A stretch of 64,000 nucleotides of DNA from Pseudovibrio flavus (GCF_009711345.1 NZ_SMMA01000066.1:125423-189422); one strand, 5' to 3'; shown: positions 39,485-48,677, counted from the stretch's first letter. Notes: generated by a model not told the origin, from the sequence alone. Program-made: numbers and translations.

Positions 39485-40543
39485 TCAGTCTTTGTGCACA
39501 ATCGGCTCGCCAACATCCCCGTTGCCCGACAACAAAATCGCGATGGGTCGTGATTTCGGGAACTGCGCGCAGATCATGATGACGAGTACCATCAGCGGTA
39601 CGCAGAGTACCATGCCGATAACGCCCCAGAGCGACCCCCAGAAGCTCAGCGACAGCATGATGACCAGCGGAGAAATGTTGAGGCTTGTGCCCATGAGGCG
39701 TGGATCGATGATGCTACCGATTGTGAACTGGATGGCGACAAGACCAAAGGTCACGATGAAGAACGGCGCCAGCGTATCAAAGTAGACCAATGAGAACAGG
39801 CTCGGGAAGATAACCGCGATCATGGAGCCGATGGTCGGAATGTAGTTCAGCATGAATGTAATGAAGGCAAATAGCGCAGCATACGGCAGGCCGACAGTGA
39901 CCAGAAGCGCGTAGGTACAGAGGCCGGTAGCGATGCTTACACCGGTTTTGATGCCCACATAGCGCAGCATGCGGCGGGAAACTTCATCACGGATTGCGAA
40001 CGCAAGTTTGGCGTTGTTGGAATCTGCAAAGAGCGCCGCCAGCTTTTTATCGATGATGTTCGCTTCAAAAATGAGGAAGAGGACATAAACAATGATGAGA
40101 GAGCTGGACCCTGCAACGGTTGTCAGCAAGCCTGCGCCCGTCGATATGGCGTGCGATATAGAGAAGTTTGGAATGATGTCGCCAAGGGTCAACGTATCAT
40201 TCAGCTTCAACTGTTCGGATACCGTTAGCAGAACCTGATCGAGGCGCTCTTGGTAAATAGGAGCATCTTGAGCAAGCTGTTGCAGGTTAACGGTTACGAT
40301 ATTGAACACCCAAGTAAGGGCATAGAATATAAGGAAAAGAGCCATCACAATGGTGATGGACTTGGGCAAGTACTTGCCAATGTAAGGGGTATGGAGCAGG
40401 GCTGCGGATACGGAATTAATGATGTACCATAGCACCAGCGCGATGATGAATGGCACCAGTAAAGAGCGCCCGACGTAGAACAACCATCCGATTATGCAAA
40501 GCATCAGCAGTGCAAGGGTGAACTGGACTAGGGGCTGTCGCAT
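39485..40543 (-). CDS. AI-2E family transporter (PerM-like)
   Basis: A 352-residue inner-membrane protein with about seven to eight helices in the AI-2E (formerly UPF0118) pattern: QFTLALLMLCIIGWLFYVGRSLLVPFIIALVLWYII at the N-terminus and the late ALFAFITFMLNYIPTIGSMIAVIFPSLF with the conserved NYIPTIGS motif, then SLSFWGSLWGVIGMVLCVPLMV. The family includes TqsA but also unrelated permeases, so AI-2 is not implied. It is probably monocistronic and lies upstream of the tRNA on the opposite strand. Confidence 0.9.
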   Translation of the reverse strand: MRQPLVQFTLALLMLCIIGWLFYVGRSLLVPFIIALVLWYIINSVSAALLHTPYIGKYLPKSITIVMALFLIFYALTWVFNIVTVNLQQLAQDAPIYQERLDQVLLTVSEQLKLNDTLTLGDIIPNFSISHAISTGAGLLTTVAGSSSLIIVYVLFLIFEANIIDKKLAALFADSNNAKLAFAIRDEVSRRMLRYVGIKTGVSIATGLCTYALLVTVGLPYAALFAFITFMLNYIPTIGSMIAVIFPSLFSLVYFDTLAPFFIVTFGLVAIQFTIGSIIDPRLMGTSLNISPLVIMLSLSFWGSLWGVIGMVLCVPLMVLVIMICAQFPKSRPIAILLSGNGDVGEPIVHKD

Positions 40544-40786
40544 CCGTGTGCTCCAATAGCATGTCGTTCAGTGACGATCTTGTCATTCTTATATCTTATA
40601 GCAGGTCGCGGGATCAAAGATCTCCGGCGTATAGCTTAGGTTACTATGCGCAGTGGCTAGTACAATCGCATCTACCAATTTCCGCTATCCCGTGATTTCA
40701 ACAGGTTCCACTGTATGAACTGACTGAAAACAGGGATTCCGGTGTTTACTAGGGGCATTGGCTTGGTATAGGAAAGTCCTTGGTAA

Positions 40787-40863
40787 GGGCCTGTAGCTCA
40801 AGTGGTTAGAGCCGTCCGCTCATAACGGACTGGTTGGGGGTTCAAGTCCCTCCGGGCCTACCA
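40787..40863 (+). tRNA. tRNA with CAT anticodon, probably tRNA-Ile2 (lysidine)
   Basis: A 77-base tRNA with encoded CCA. Acceptor GGGCCTG pairs with CGGGCCT; D arm GCTC/GAGC; anticodon stem GTCCG/CGGAC with loop CTCATAA; T arm TTCAAGT. The acceptor start GGGCCTGTAGCTC resembles alphaproteobacterial tRNA-Ile rather than elongator or initiator Met, so the CAT is probably read as k2C (AUA). Pair 1-72 is a G-U wobble. Confidence 0.92.
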
Positions 40864-41233
40864 CCTTCCCATCAAAATCAAAGAAATGCTTGGCTGCATA
40901 CGAGCATAGTATGCTTGCGGGTGCCGCAGGCTGAAAAATCAAAAGTTGTGGTTATGCTTTGCGCTGACTGCCAGTGGTTGTTTGCCAGGCGCATGGTGTG
41001 CGCCGGTATGCGGCATCTACGAGTTTTAACTTGACTTTTGATGAGGAAACCAACAGATGAACGCAATCGGTTTCCAGATTTTTGAAACCACTTCATATTC
41101 CATATAGCTCTTTTGCTATGGCAAGCGCCGGTCAAATCCCCAATGTTTAGAGGGACCGCAGCACTTGCAAGACCGGCCTTTTCGGAACGACCTCCCGCTA
41201 GAGAGTCCAGACATAAGTTCTGGATAGTCGACC
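40864..41233. other. Gap between tRNA and helicase, structured helicase leader
   Basis: No gene is seen. Inverted repeats include GCATAC/GTATGC (40896-40914), GGTTTC/GAAACC (41069-41089), and GCCGGTC (41127-41133) with GACCGGC (41171-41177) followed by CTTTT. The last could be an attenuator-like structure before the helicase GTG start. Confidence 0.45.
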
Positions 41234-42688
41234 GTGGCCCAAAACCAGAAAGAACACTCGTTGAGCGACTTTGCAAAACTGGGCCTTATCGAGAGCCTTG
41301 TGACGGCTCTAGCCTCGAAAAACTATAGTGAACCAACCCCGATCCAGCAGCAGGCTATTCCTCCGTTGTTGGAAGGGAACGACCTTTTGGGCCTTGCTCA
41401 AACCGGTACAGGTAAGACAGCGGCCTTCTCGCTGCCAACAATCCAGTTGCTATTGCAGAGCAATAAGCGACCATCTCCTCGCGGTGTTCGCACCTTGATC
41501 CTCTCGCCAACGCGAGAGTTGACCGAGCAGATTTACACCAACATCAAAGTGTATGCTGGCGACACCAAGCTGAAAATCGGTAGCGTCGTGGGTGGTGTTT
41601 CCATCAACCCGCAGATCAACGCGCTTAAGAACGGGCTGGACATTCTTGTGGCTACTCCGGGCCGCTTGATGGACTTGCAGCGTCGCGGCTCCTTGCACTT
41701 CAATGATCTGGAGATCTTCATTCTTGATGAAGCTGACCAGATGCTGGACCTTGGCTTCATTCACACACTGCGCGAGTTGGCTGGTTTGCTGCCAAAGCAG
41801 CGTCAGACCTTGCTGTTCTCCGCGACTATGCCGAAGGAAATTTCCGGCCTTGCCCGTAAGTTCCTACGTGATCCTGTCGAAGTTCAAGTAGCGCCTGCTG
41901 CAACAACTGCCGAGAAGGTGAGCCAGAAAGTGGCGCACATCAACGGCTCGCAGAAAAAATCTTTGCTTCTGGATCTGCTTGGTGATGAGGCGATTGAAAG
42001 CGTTCTCGTTTTCTGCCGCACAAAGCATGGTGCTTCGAAGCTTTCCAAGATCATCAACGCAGCTGGCTTTAAGTCAGAGGCGATCCACGGTGACCGTTCT
42101 CAGGGACAGCGTCAGCGCAGCCTTGATGCTTTCAAACGCGGTGACGTTAAAATTCTCGTTGCAACCGATGTTGCTGCACGCGGTATTGATATCTCCGGCA
42201 TCTCTCATGTCATCAATTACGACATGCCGAACGTGCCCGAGAACTATGTACACCGTATTGGCCGAACTGCTCGTGCAGGGCGTGAAGGTAGCGCGATTAC
42301 TTTCTGCTTGCCGGAAGATCGCGGCATGCTGACGACGATTGAGCATCTCACCCGCCAGTCTATCGAAGAGCTTGAAGGCTACGGCTGGTTTATGTCCGAG
42401 GAGACACCTAAGAAGGGTCGCTCGGGCAAGGGCAAGACCAAGTCTTCCAGCTCACCGAAGAAGAAGAGAAAAACGGCAAACGTGACCGCGCTTCCTGATG
42501 CGCCAAAGCTGGTCGCCGCTAAAACCCGTGGACCTAAAAAGCCGAAAGCTGCTGCGGGCAAAGCTGGCGGAGTGAAAAAGGGTGACGGAAGCGCACCGAC
42601 TGGCGTAAAGCGCGCCAAGCCTGCTGCGAAAGGGGGGCGCCCTGCTTCCGGTCATCGTGGCGGTGCAAAGCCAAAACGCGCCCGTTGA
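41234..42688 (+). CDS. DEAD-box RNA helicase
   Basis: A 484-residue ATP-dependent RNA helicase. Motifs in order are the Q motif (PTPIQQQAIP), AQTGTGKT (I), PTREL (Ia), TPGR, DEAD (II in ILDEADQML), SAT (III), and HRIGRTARAG (VI). The last 100 or so residues are a Lys/Ala-rich basic tail (GRSGKGKTKSSSSPKKKRK and repeats), typical of RhlE-type helicases that act in ribosome assembly or cold adaptation. The GTG start at 41234 has no strong ribosome-binding site, and a long structured leader may control expression. Confidence 0.92.
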   Translation: MAQNQKEHSLSDFAKLGLIESLVTALASKNYSEPTPIQQQAIPPLLEGNDLLGLAQTGTGKTAAFSLPTIQLLLQSNKRPSPRGVRTLILSPTRELTEQIYTNIKVYAGDTKLKIGSVVGGVSINPQINALKNGLDILVATPGRLMDLQRRGSLHFNDLEIFILDEADQMLDLGFIHTLRELAGLLPKQRQTLLFSATMPKEISGLARKFLRDPVEVQVAPAATTAEKVSQKVAHINGSQKKSLLLDLLGDEAIESVLVFCRTKHGASKLSKIINAAGFKSEAIHGDRSQGQRQRSLDAFKRGDVKILVATDVAARGIDISGISHVINYDMPNVPENYVHRIGRTARAGREGSAITFCLPEDRGMLTTIEHLTRQSIEELEGYGWFMSEETPKKGRSGKGKTKSSSSPKKKRKTANVTALPDAPKLVAAKTRGPKKPKAAAGKAGGVKKGDGSAPTGVKRAKPAAKGGRPASGHRGGAKPKRAR

Positions 42689-42709
42689 TTTGAGACTACT
42701 CAAAAAATT

Positions 42710-42740
42710 AAGCCCCGCAGTTCCAAGAGCTGCGGGGCTT
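42710..42740 (+). terminator. Rho-independent terminator after helicase gene
   Basis: AAGCCCCGCAG (42710-42720) pairs with CTGCGGGGCTT (42730-42740), followed by TTTCGTAA. Confidence 0.92.
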
Positions 42741-42754
42741 TTTCGTAATAACCG

Positions 42755-43387
42755 TTAAGCAGCTAGGGCTTTGGATGCCGTTCCTTGGGCTTCATGCACC
42801 TTTTGAACCGCAGGATCGTTCGCCAGCCTTTGCATCAAGCGATGAATGTTCGGGTAAGCGCTGGTTGGTTTTTCAAACCCGTATGCCCAAGATGCCATGG
42901 CATAGAGGAAAGCATCGGCGACGGACTTCTCATTGCCTACCATCCACTCTTTGCCATCCAGATGTTGGTCGATCAGGGTGAGGCTCTTGTCGACCAGAAT
43001 ATGAGAGGCTTCCTGTACTGCTTGATGTCCGTTTGCATCGGTTGTGAAGCGCATTGGCATGAAGTGTGGCCAGAAGTACGGGTGCAGCGTGCCGGAGAGA
43101 TAGACAAGCCAGCGATGAAGGTCTGCTCTGTTTGCGTCTTGCGGAGCTGGGCCAATGTTCGCGGCAGGGAACTTATCGACCAAGTAGAGCAGAATAGCAG
43201 CGCCTTCAGGTAGGGCCATGTCGCCGTCAGTCAGGGTCGGCACGACGCCAGATGGATTGATCTTAAGGTATTCCGGAGACTTCATTGCTTTGAAGTCAAG
43301 CTGCTCGACCTCGTATGGCTCTCCGGTCCATTCCAGAGCGATATGGATGGCAGTGGCACAGGTTCCGATTGCTGAATAGAGTTTCAT
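42755..43387 (-). CDS. Glutathione S-transferase family protein
   Basis: A 210-residue GST. The thioredoxin-like domain starts KLYSAIGTCATAIHIALEWTG and has the cis-proline loop in INPSGVVPTL and the G-site PEGAAILLYLVDKF; the all-helical domain spans about 90-210 (HPYFWPHFMP... MVGNEKSVADAFLYAMASWAYGF). It is most like beta-class or related GSTs, with Cys10 in place of the catalytic Ser/Tyr (GTCATA). It is the second gene of a minus-strand pair after the MFS efflux gene (33-base gap), suggesting detoxification plus export. Confidence 0.9.
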   Translation of the reverse strand: MKLYSAIGTCATAIHIALEWTGEPYEVEQLDFKAMKSPEYLKINPSGVVPTLTDGDMALPEGAAILLYLVDKFPAANIGPAPQDANRADLHRWLVYLSGTLHPYFWPHFMPMRFTTDANGHQAVQEASHILVDKSLTLIDQHLDGKEWMVGNEKSVADAFLYAMASWAYGFEKPTSAYPNIHRLMQRLANDPAVQKVHEAQGTASKALAA

Positions 43388-43420
43388 AGTATGTCCTTTC
43401 GAAAGATTGGGTTCAAAGAG

Positions 43421-44611
43421 TTATGCGTTTGCTGGTGTGATGGTGGTTGCGGATTTGCGAAGAAGGGGGAGGGCGAAGAGGGCTGAGCCTAAGCCACAGA
43501 TCGCCATGATCGCGAGCATCTGAGTTGGTCCGCTGCTGTGCAGCAGGGAGACGATGAAGCTGGCCACTGCTCCAATCGTAAACTGCAGAGCGCCGTTGAG
43601 AGCAGACACTGTGCCGTTCTGGCTAGGCAGTACAGATAGAGCGCCGACGATTGCGTTGGTTGCCGTGAAGCCCATCGCTGTCACATAGAGGGCAACAGCT
43701 ACGACGACCCAGAGTAGGGTAGCTTGTGTCAACGCGAGGGTGGCGAGGCCAAGGGCGATTACAGCAAGGGTCAGTGCGCCAGCAGTCGCCTTGGTTGTGG
43801 GATTGATTTTGGCGAAGAACTGGGCATTCGCCATGTTTGCGGCCATCATTGCGAAGGCGTTGAAGGCGATGAGATAGCCGTAGTTCTCAGGGGCTACGCC
43901 AAAGTGGGTGATGTAGACGTATGGGGAGCCTGCAACGAATGTGAAAAGGCCAGCAAATGCGAGAGATCCGGTAAGGATGTGTGTCACAGCGCGCCAGTTA
44001 GACAGGACTGAAACGTAGGAGGTGAGCGGATTTTCTCGTGGCTGTTCAGGGGATTGCGCTGGCGAAGGTTTTACAACGACAAAGGCCATGGACAGAGCGA
44101 TGACGCCGAACACGGCGAGAGCGGTGAAGATCGACGGCCAGCCTGCGAGCACAAACAGATAGCCACCAATGATGGGTGCAATGAGGGGCGCAATAACCGT
44201 CATACCCATGATGTAGGAAATGATCTTGGTGCTGGTTTCCTCGTTGTAACGCGCACGGACCATTGGAAAGACCACAACCGCTCCGGCCCCGCCAAATGCT
44301 TGGAAGAGGCGCAGTACATAAAGCTGCTCAATAGATGTGACGAAGGACGCTCCGAAGCTGGCCGCTGCATAAACAATGAGGCCGCCAATGAGGACGGGCT
44401 TTTGCCCGATGCGGTCTGATAGCGGGCCAAGGACCAGCTGGCCGATAGCGTAGCCGATCAGCAAGATAGCAACGGTCGCCTCAAGCGAACCGATACCTGT
44501 ATTTAGATCATTTGCTATCGCCGGAAGGGCCGGAAGATACATATCGATAGCAAAAGGTGCGAGCATGAATACAAAGCTCAAGCACACAACGAAGAGAAAT
44601 TTGTCTCTCAT
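43421..44611 (-). CDS. Bcr/CflA-type MFS efflux transporter
   Basis: A 396-residue, about 12-helix MFS drug exporter. The start DKFLFVVCLSFVFMLAPFAIDMYLPALPAIANDL, with DMYLPALP, is characteristic of Bcr/CflA; the motif A loop is GPLSDRIGQKPVLIGGL. It exports small drugs such as bicyclomycin or sulfonamides in relatives; the substrate here is unknown. It leads a two-gene operon with GST. It is divergent from a LysR regulator, and an inverted repeat sits in the shared promoter region. Confidence 0.92.
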   Translation of the reverse strand: MRDKFLFVVCLSFVFMLAPFAIDMYLPALPAIANDLNTGIGSLEATVAILLIGYAIGQLVLGPLSDRIGQKPVLIGGLIVYAAASFGASFVTSIEQLYVLRLFQAFGGAGAVVVFPMVRARYNEETSTKIISYIMGMTVIAPLIAPIIGGYLFVLAGWPSIFTALAVFGVIALSMAFVVVKPSPAQSPEQPRENPLTSYVSVLSNWRAVTHILTGSLAFAGLFTFVAGSPYVYITHFGVAPENYGYLIAFNAFAMMAANMANAQFFAKINPTTKATAGALTLAVIALGLATLALTQATLLWVVVAVALYVTAMGFTATNAIVGALSVLPSQNGTVSALNGALQFTIGAVASFIVSLLHSSGPTQMLAIMAICGLGSALFALPLLRKSATTITPANA

Positions 44612-44657
44612 TTTCGGCGACCTCCAGTGAAGACATTTGTCTTTGAAATCAACTGGA

Positions 44658-44677
44658 GATACGTTAGATTGCGTATC
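44658..44677. promoter_or_regulatory. Inverted repeat GATACG-N8-CGTATC, candidate LysR operator
   Basis: A perfect 6-bp arm repeat in the 107-base space between the MFS gene start (44611) and the LysR gene start (44719). A further repeat CTCCAGT...ACTGGAG overlaps its left side. Position and symmetry fit a LysR-type operator for both genes. Confidence 0.45.
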
Positions 44678-44718
44678 GCTCGTAATTAATAGTTTAGATT
44701 GAACAAGATTGTTTCCAA

Positions 44719-45645
44719 ATGAGTTCTAATCGCTCGCTCTTTCAGGGGCTTCAAGTTTTTGCGGAAGTTGGCCGCTTGGGTAGCTTCTCTGCCGCTGCTG
44801 ATAGTCTCAATCATTCTCCTTCCCACGTGAGTAAAGAGATTGTGCGCCTTGAGGAGCGTTTAGGGGTTCGGCTCGTGCAGCGGACAACGCGCAGTGTGCG
44901 CTTAACGGATGAAGGGCGCGTGTTTTACGAACGTACGCAGCAACTCATTGAAGATGCTATTTACGCGCAGGAGTGCGTTGTAAATGAAGCGGCAGAAGCG
45001 CGGGGAAGTTTGCGGGTGAGCGTGCCGGTCAGCTTCAGCCATACGCATTTGAATAAGGTGCTGCCGAAGTTTATGCGCCAACACCCTCATGTGCGGGTAG
45101 ATGTGAATGCCAACGACCGTTTTGTCGATCTGGTTGCAGAAGGTGTTGATGTTGCAATACGAATTGGTGCGCTCAGCAACTCCAACCTAATAGCGCGGCG
45201 AATTACGACATCTCGTTTGATGACGGTTACCTCTCCCGCTTATCTTGCCGAGTTTGGGGAGCCGTTAGAACCGAAGGACCTAGTTCATCACCGCTGCGTT
45301 GCTTACTCCAACAAGGCTATTCCAAACATCTGGGATTATTTTGCGCCGGATGGTGAGGCGCTGTCTGTTACTGTTGACCCAATTCTGCATGCCAACAACG
45401 CCGAGACAGAGGTGGCCTGCGCGATTGACGGGATCGGTTTAACGCAAATCCCGTCCTTTGTGGTGGAAGAAGAGCTGGAAGCTGGCAAGCTGGTTCCGGT
45501 ATTAACTGGTTATGAGCCAGCCCCAACGGGCATTTATGCCGTCTATCCGCATCGTACTCACTTGGCTGCGAAAACCCGTGCGTTCGTTGATTTTCTGATC
45601 GCTGAATTTTCGCAGGAAAATAACGTGGAAAGGGAGCCTGCCTAA
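44719..45645 (+). CDS. LysR family transcriptional regulator
   Basis: A 308-residue LTTR, HTH in LQVFAEVGRLGSFSAAADSLNHSPSHVSKEIVRLEERLGV (about residues 10-48) and an effector domain resembling the CrgA/PecT-like group (VNEAAEARGSLRVSVPVSF onwards). Divergent position to the MFS-GST pair suggests it controls those genes in response to a toxic compound. The last four bases overlap the stop of the convergent BadF-type kinase gene. Confidence 0.92.
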   Translation: MSSNRSLFQGLQVFAEVGRLGSFSAAADSLNHSPSHVSKEIVRLEERLGVRLVQRTTRSVRLTDEGRVFYERTQQLIEDAIYAQECVVNEAAEARGSLRVSVPVSFSHTHLNKVLPKFMRQHPHVRVDVNANDRFVDLVAEGVDVAIRIGALSNSNLIARRITTSRLMTVTSPAYLAEFGEPLEPKDLVHHRCVAYSNKAIPNIWDYFAPDGEALSVTVDPILHANNAETEVACAIDGIGLTQIPSFVVEEELEAGKLVPVLTGYEPAPTGIYAVYPHRTHLAAKTRAFVDFLIAEFSQENNVEREPA

Positions 45646-46511
45646 GCGCGGGCCCCAGCGTTTTTCTGTGCCATCAGAAGGGCTCCGCGTAGAGCATTGG
45701 TTTTCGGAGCGGTGACGAGCGCCTGAAATTCTGGCGACAGACGCTCCATGTAGATGTGAGATAGCCCGCCGAGTAGTGCGATAGGCAGCTTCTTTTCGCT
45801 CATTAGCCTTGAAAACGCTGCTTCCAGATACTGAGTACCTTCATCAAGCAGCTTGTTTGCCAGAGGGTCATTCTGTTTTGCTGCATCCAGAAGAGCAGGA
45901 GCAAAGCTGCCGAAGTCTGACGGCGCTGCCTTTTGAGCAAAGGCGATGATGCTATCTGGCTCTCTATTAAAACGGAGCAGGATCTCTTCTGTCAGAGCAG
46001 AGCTACCAGCAAGGCAGTCGTAGGCAAGAAGCGTTTCTTTCAAGGCATTGTGGCCAAGCCATGCGCCGCTGGCTTGATCTCCAAGCTTAAAGCCCCAGCC
46101 GCCAAGGTGTTTCATCTCGCCGTTGCGCTTGGCAAGGATGGCAGAACCTGTGCCGATAATGGCGATAATTCCGTCCTCACCAGCATGAGCGCCTTCCAAG
46201 GCAATACGCGCGTCGGTAACAATCTCGCAGCTTTGAAAAGGCAGAGCGGCGCCGAAGTCTTCCAGCGAGCCAAGGACATTGGCACCGGCCATACCTAGAA
46301 CAGCATTTGTGATTTTTTCCGGCTCAAAGGGAAGGCTGGCTGCTTCGAATGCAGCGGCGCAGGCTGCCATAATTGAGCTGAGGGCTTGTTCTCTATCGGT
46401 ATTGAGGTTTGAGGCTCCAGCTTTTGCTTCGCTCAAAACCGCACCATCTGAAGTCGCCAGAACTGCTTTGCAAGAGGTGCCGCCGCCGTCAATACCTAGA
46501 AGAAATGTCAT
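45642..46511 (-). CDS. BadF/BadG-type ATPase, probably N-acetylglucosamine kinase
   Basis: A 289-residue ASKHA-fold sugar kinase. Motifs are the phosphate-1 loop FLLGIDGGGTSCKAVL, the second phosphate region IAIIGTGSAILAKRNGE, and GWGFKLGDQASGAWLG. The family includes GlcNAc kinase NagK-like proteins and BadF ATPases. GWGFKLGDQASG resembles the GlcNAc kinases of alphaproteobacteria, but the substrate is not proven. No sugar transporter or hydrolase lies nearby. It overlaps the LysR stop by 4 bases. Confidence 0.85.
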   Translation of the reverse strand: MTFLLGIDGGGTSCKAVLATSDGAVLSEAKAGASNLNTDREQALSSIMAACAAAFEAASLPFEPEKITNAVLGMAGANVLGSLEDFGAALPFQSCEIVTDARIALEGAHAGEDGIIAIIGTGSAILAKRNGEMKHLGGWGFKLGDQASGAWLGHNALKETLLAYDCLAGSSALTEEILLRFNREPDSIIAFAQKAAPSDFGSFAPALLDAAKQNDPLANKLLDEGTQYLEAAFSRLMSEKKLPIALLGGLSHIYMERLSPEFQALVTAPKTNALRGALLMAQKNAGARA

Positions 46512-46650
46512 AGCCTGCCGTCTGTCATCCTACCAAAAACGTGCATACCCTAGGCATCCCTCACGAGCTGTCAAACGATTGGCGTGTTTTTCTTGGAACT
46601 GCTGTTGAAACCGTGGGTCTGCCCGGCTTGATGAGGTGCGCTAAAGAAAA

Positions 46651-46673
46651 AAGGAGGCGTGTTGGGCCTCCTT
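46651..46673 (-). terminator. Rho-independent terminator after acetyltransferase-TPR gene
   Basis: On the minus strand AAGGAGGC pairs with GCCTCCTT and leads into TTTTCTTT. Confidence 0.85.
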
Positions 46674-46700
46674 CTAACTTCTGCGTTTATTCCGCAAGCG

Positions 46701-48353
46701 CTAGTGTAACCCGCTCCGTTGCCAAGGTGGGCGAGGGGTGGAGCGTTGGTTTTGAGGTACACGAATGGCCGAGTACCCTTCCAGTACGCCCTTGGTGTTT
46801 TCTAGCGGACGCAGATTTTTGATCGTCTTGCTCGCAAAGGTTTGCAAACGCTGGTCTTCGTTTTGCTGCGGCACAGCCTTCAAACATGCCTTGAAGTGGG
46901 AAATAGCTTCATCCTCGCGACTTGCTTTAAGCAGAAGCTGGGCAAGGTTCACGTTTGCAAGAATATGGTTTGGCGCAAGGGAGAGAACAAACCTGTAGGC
47001 TTTGCGGGCCTGATCGAACTCACCTGATTTGGCGAGCGCAAGAGCATAACGCAGCCACACCTTCACGTTGTCCGGATGGGTTTCTGTAAGGGTCTGATAG
47101 ACGCTAACTGCGTCCTCTGGGCGGTCTTGATGCATCAACAACTGACCGAAGCTGTATAGAACCTTCGGATGATCTGGCCGCGACTTGAGGATCTGGCGAT
47201 AGCCACCTTCCGCCAGTTTGTAGTTCCCTTTTTTGTGGCTCTGCGTGGCAATTTTAAACACTTCGTTCAGGCTACTTGGATCCAGCACATCCCCTTGATT
47301 GCGGCGGGAACGCGTGGAGATTAAGCGGCTTTGGATGAAGCGTTCTTTGGGACCGTAGGAATACTTGTAGGCTTCGTCACCGCGAAGGAAATCGTAGGAC
47401 CGGATACCGTTGTTGATGGCCCACTCAATGCTGTGACCATGAAGGACAAGCCCTGACGGGAAATCCGAGACACTCTCATCTCGTGATGCGAGCACGAACA
47501 GAAGCTCTCCTTTTTCTTTATCAATGAAGCTGAATAGGCCGCCAATGGGCCGTCCTTCTCGCCAGAAGACGGGAATGAATAGGCTTCCGTCTTTGTAAGC
47601 GTCGCCAAAGATGAGTTTGTATTCACTCACGAGGTAGTCGATGCGCTTACCTTTGCGCTTCGCCCACTTAGCTCTCCAGAAACTCAAAAGTATGTCGAGC
47701 TGTTCGTCAAAGTGCTCCTCGTCGATCTGGCGGATTTCCATTGTCTCGTCCGCTTCCATTTTGCGGGTGAAGCGGCGCATTTTCTGACGTGTTTTGGAAG
47801 ACAGATTGGTTTGAAGAAACTCGTCGTAGCTCTCTGGTAATTCAGCGTAGGGACAGATCAGCGTGTTTACGCCGTCTGCTTTGTTAGTGCGGGGGATATC
47901 GCGGAACTCAAACGGTCCCTTTGTAAGACCGGACATAAACAGAGACAGGCGCTCCGGGCTGGAGCGAAGGCTTTCCATTTGCAGTCTGGCCCAAGGCTGC
48001 TTGCTTAGAAACTTGGCAAACGCCGGAATGACCTGCTCATCGTATTTACTGTCTACGAGGTAGCCGGTGTAGTCCGACGAGAAATTGCCTGCCATGAAAA
48101 TTTGATCATAGAAGAAGCCTTTCTTCTTGTTGATGCCCAAACGACGTCTAAGAGGAAAGAAACCCACGTAGCCCGATTGATCGTTTGACTTGGCAGCAAG
48201 GATAAACCATCCCTGCGGGCGCCGCTCAAAGACCTGCCGGAACCAACGCCACGACATGTAGTAGTTCGCATCAGGATCATTTTTGTAGACATTGCTCCAG
48301 TTCTCTTTCAACTCGAGAAACCGCTGCATGTCCTCAATAATTTCAATCTGCAT
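46701..48353 (-). CDS. BioF2-like (Acetyltransf_6) acetyltransferase with C-terminal TPR repeats
   Basis: A 550-residue protein. I chose ATG 48353 (MQIEIIEDMQRF) because GGAG lies 7 bases upstream; the longer frame adds five codons. The N-terminal part (about residues 1-325) matches the Acetyltransf_6/FemAB-like GNAT fold: DANYYMSWRWFRQVF, DFPSGLVLHGHSIEWAINNGIRSYDFLRG. The C-terminal part (about 340-530) has TPR repeats such as ILKSRPDHPKVLYSFGQLLM and VWLRYALALAKSGEFDQARKAYRF. Such enzymes act on polysaccharides or envelope precursors; TPRs suggest a partner. The gene is alone on its strand with a terminator. Confidence 0.78.
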   Translation of the reverse strand: MQIEIIEDMQRFLELKENWSNVYKNDPDANYYMSWRWFRQVFERRPQGWFILAAKSNDQSGYVGFFPLRRRLGINKKKGFFYDQIFMAGNFSSDYTGYLVDSKYDEQVIPAFAKFLSKQPWARLQMESLRSSPERLSLFMSGLTKGPFEFRDIPRTNKADGVNTLICPYAELPESYDEFLQTNLSSKTRQKMRRFTRKMEADETMEIRQIDEEHFDEQLDILLSFWRAKWAKRKGKRIDYLVSEYKLIFGDAYKDGSLFIPVFWREGRPIGGLFSFIDKEKGELLFVLASRDESVSDFPSGLVLHGHSIEWAINNGIRSYDFLRGDEAYKYSYGPKERFIQSRLISTRSRRNQGDVLDPSSLNEVFKIATQSHKKGNYKLAEGGYRQILKSRPDHPKVLYSFGQLLMHQDRPEDAVSVYQTLTETHPDNVKVWLRYALALAKSGEFDQARKAYRFVLSLAPNHILANVNLAQLLLKASREDEAISHFKACLKAVPQQNEDQRLQTFASKTIKNLRPLENTKGVLEGYSAIRVPQNQRSTPRPPWQRSGLH

Positions 48354-48598
48354 CAATCCGCTCCGCATTCTTGTTTTTCTTCGGAGGTGCAGGCGCTCAT
48401 CAGTGAACGCGCAAATTTATGTAAGTATTTAATATTAACTGAATAAAGAGGGTGCGCAAGACGTAAGGGAAGGTTGCGCGATGGTGGCAGCCGAAATCAG
48501 GAAATTTCGAGCTCCGAAATAATAATTATTTCCCATAGGGTTAATGGATGAAGCGCTCAGAAAGCTGTTTTGTCTTATGGGTTTGCTTAAGTCACGAA

Positions 48599-48636
48599 AA
48601 AGGTCCGCAGCCAAAATCATGGTTCTGCGGGCCTTT
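48599..48636 (-). terminator. Terminator after arsC; gap 48354-48677 otherwise empty
   Basis: On the minus strand AAAGGCCCGCAG pairs with CTGCGGACCTTT (one mismatch) and leads into TTTTCGTG. The 324-base gap to the next gene start is AT-rich and shows no coding frame. Confidence 0.8.
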
Positions 48637-48677
48637 GGAAAAGATTTTTGTCTTGGCTAACGCCTGAGCGCCATTTG

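Noticed and set aside
40787..40863. tRNA as an integration site
   Set aside because: No integrase gene and no repeat of the tRNA 3' end were seen in the window.
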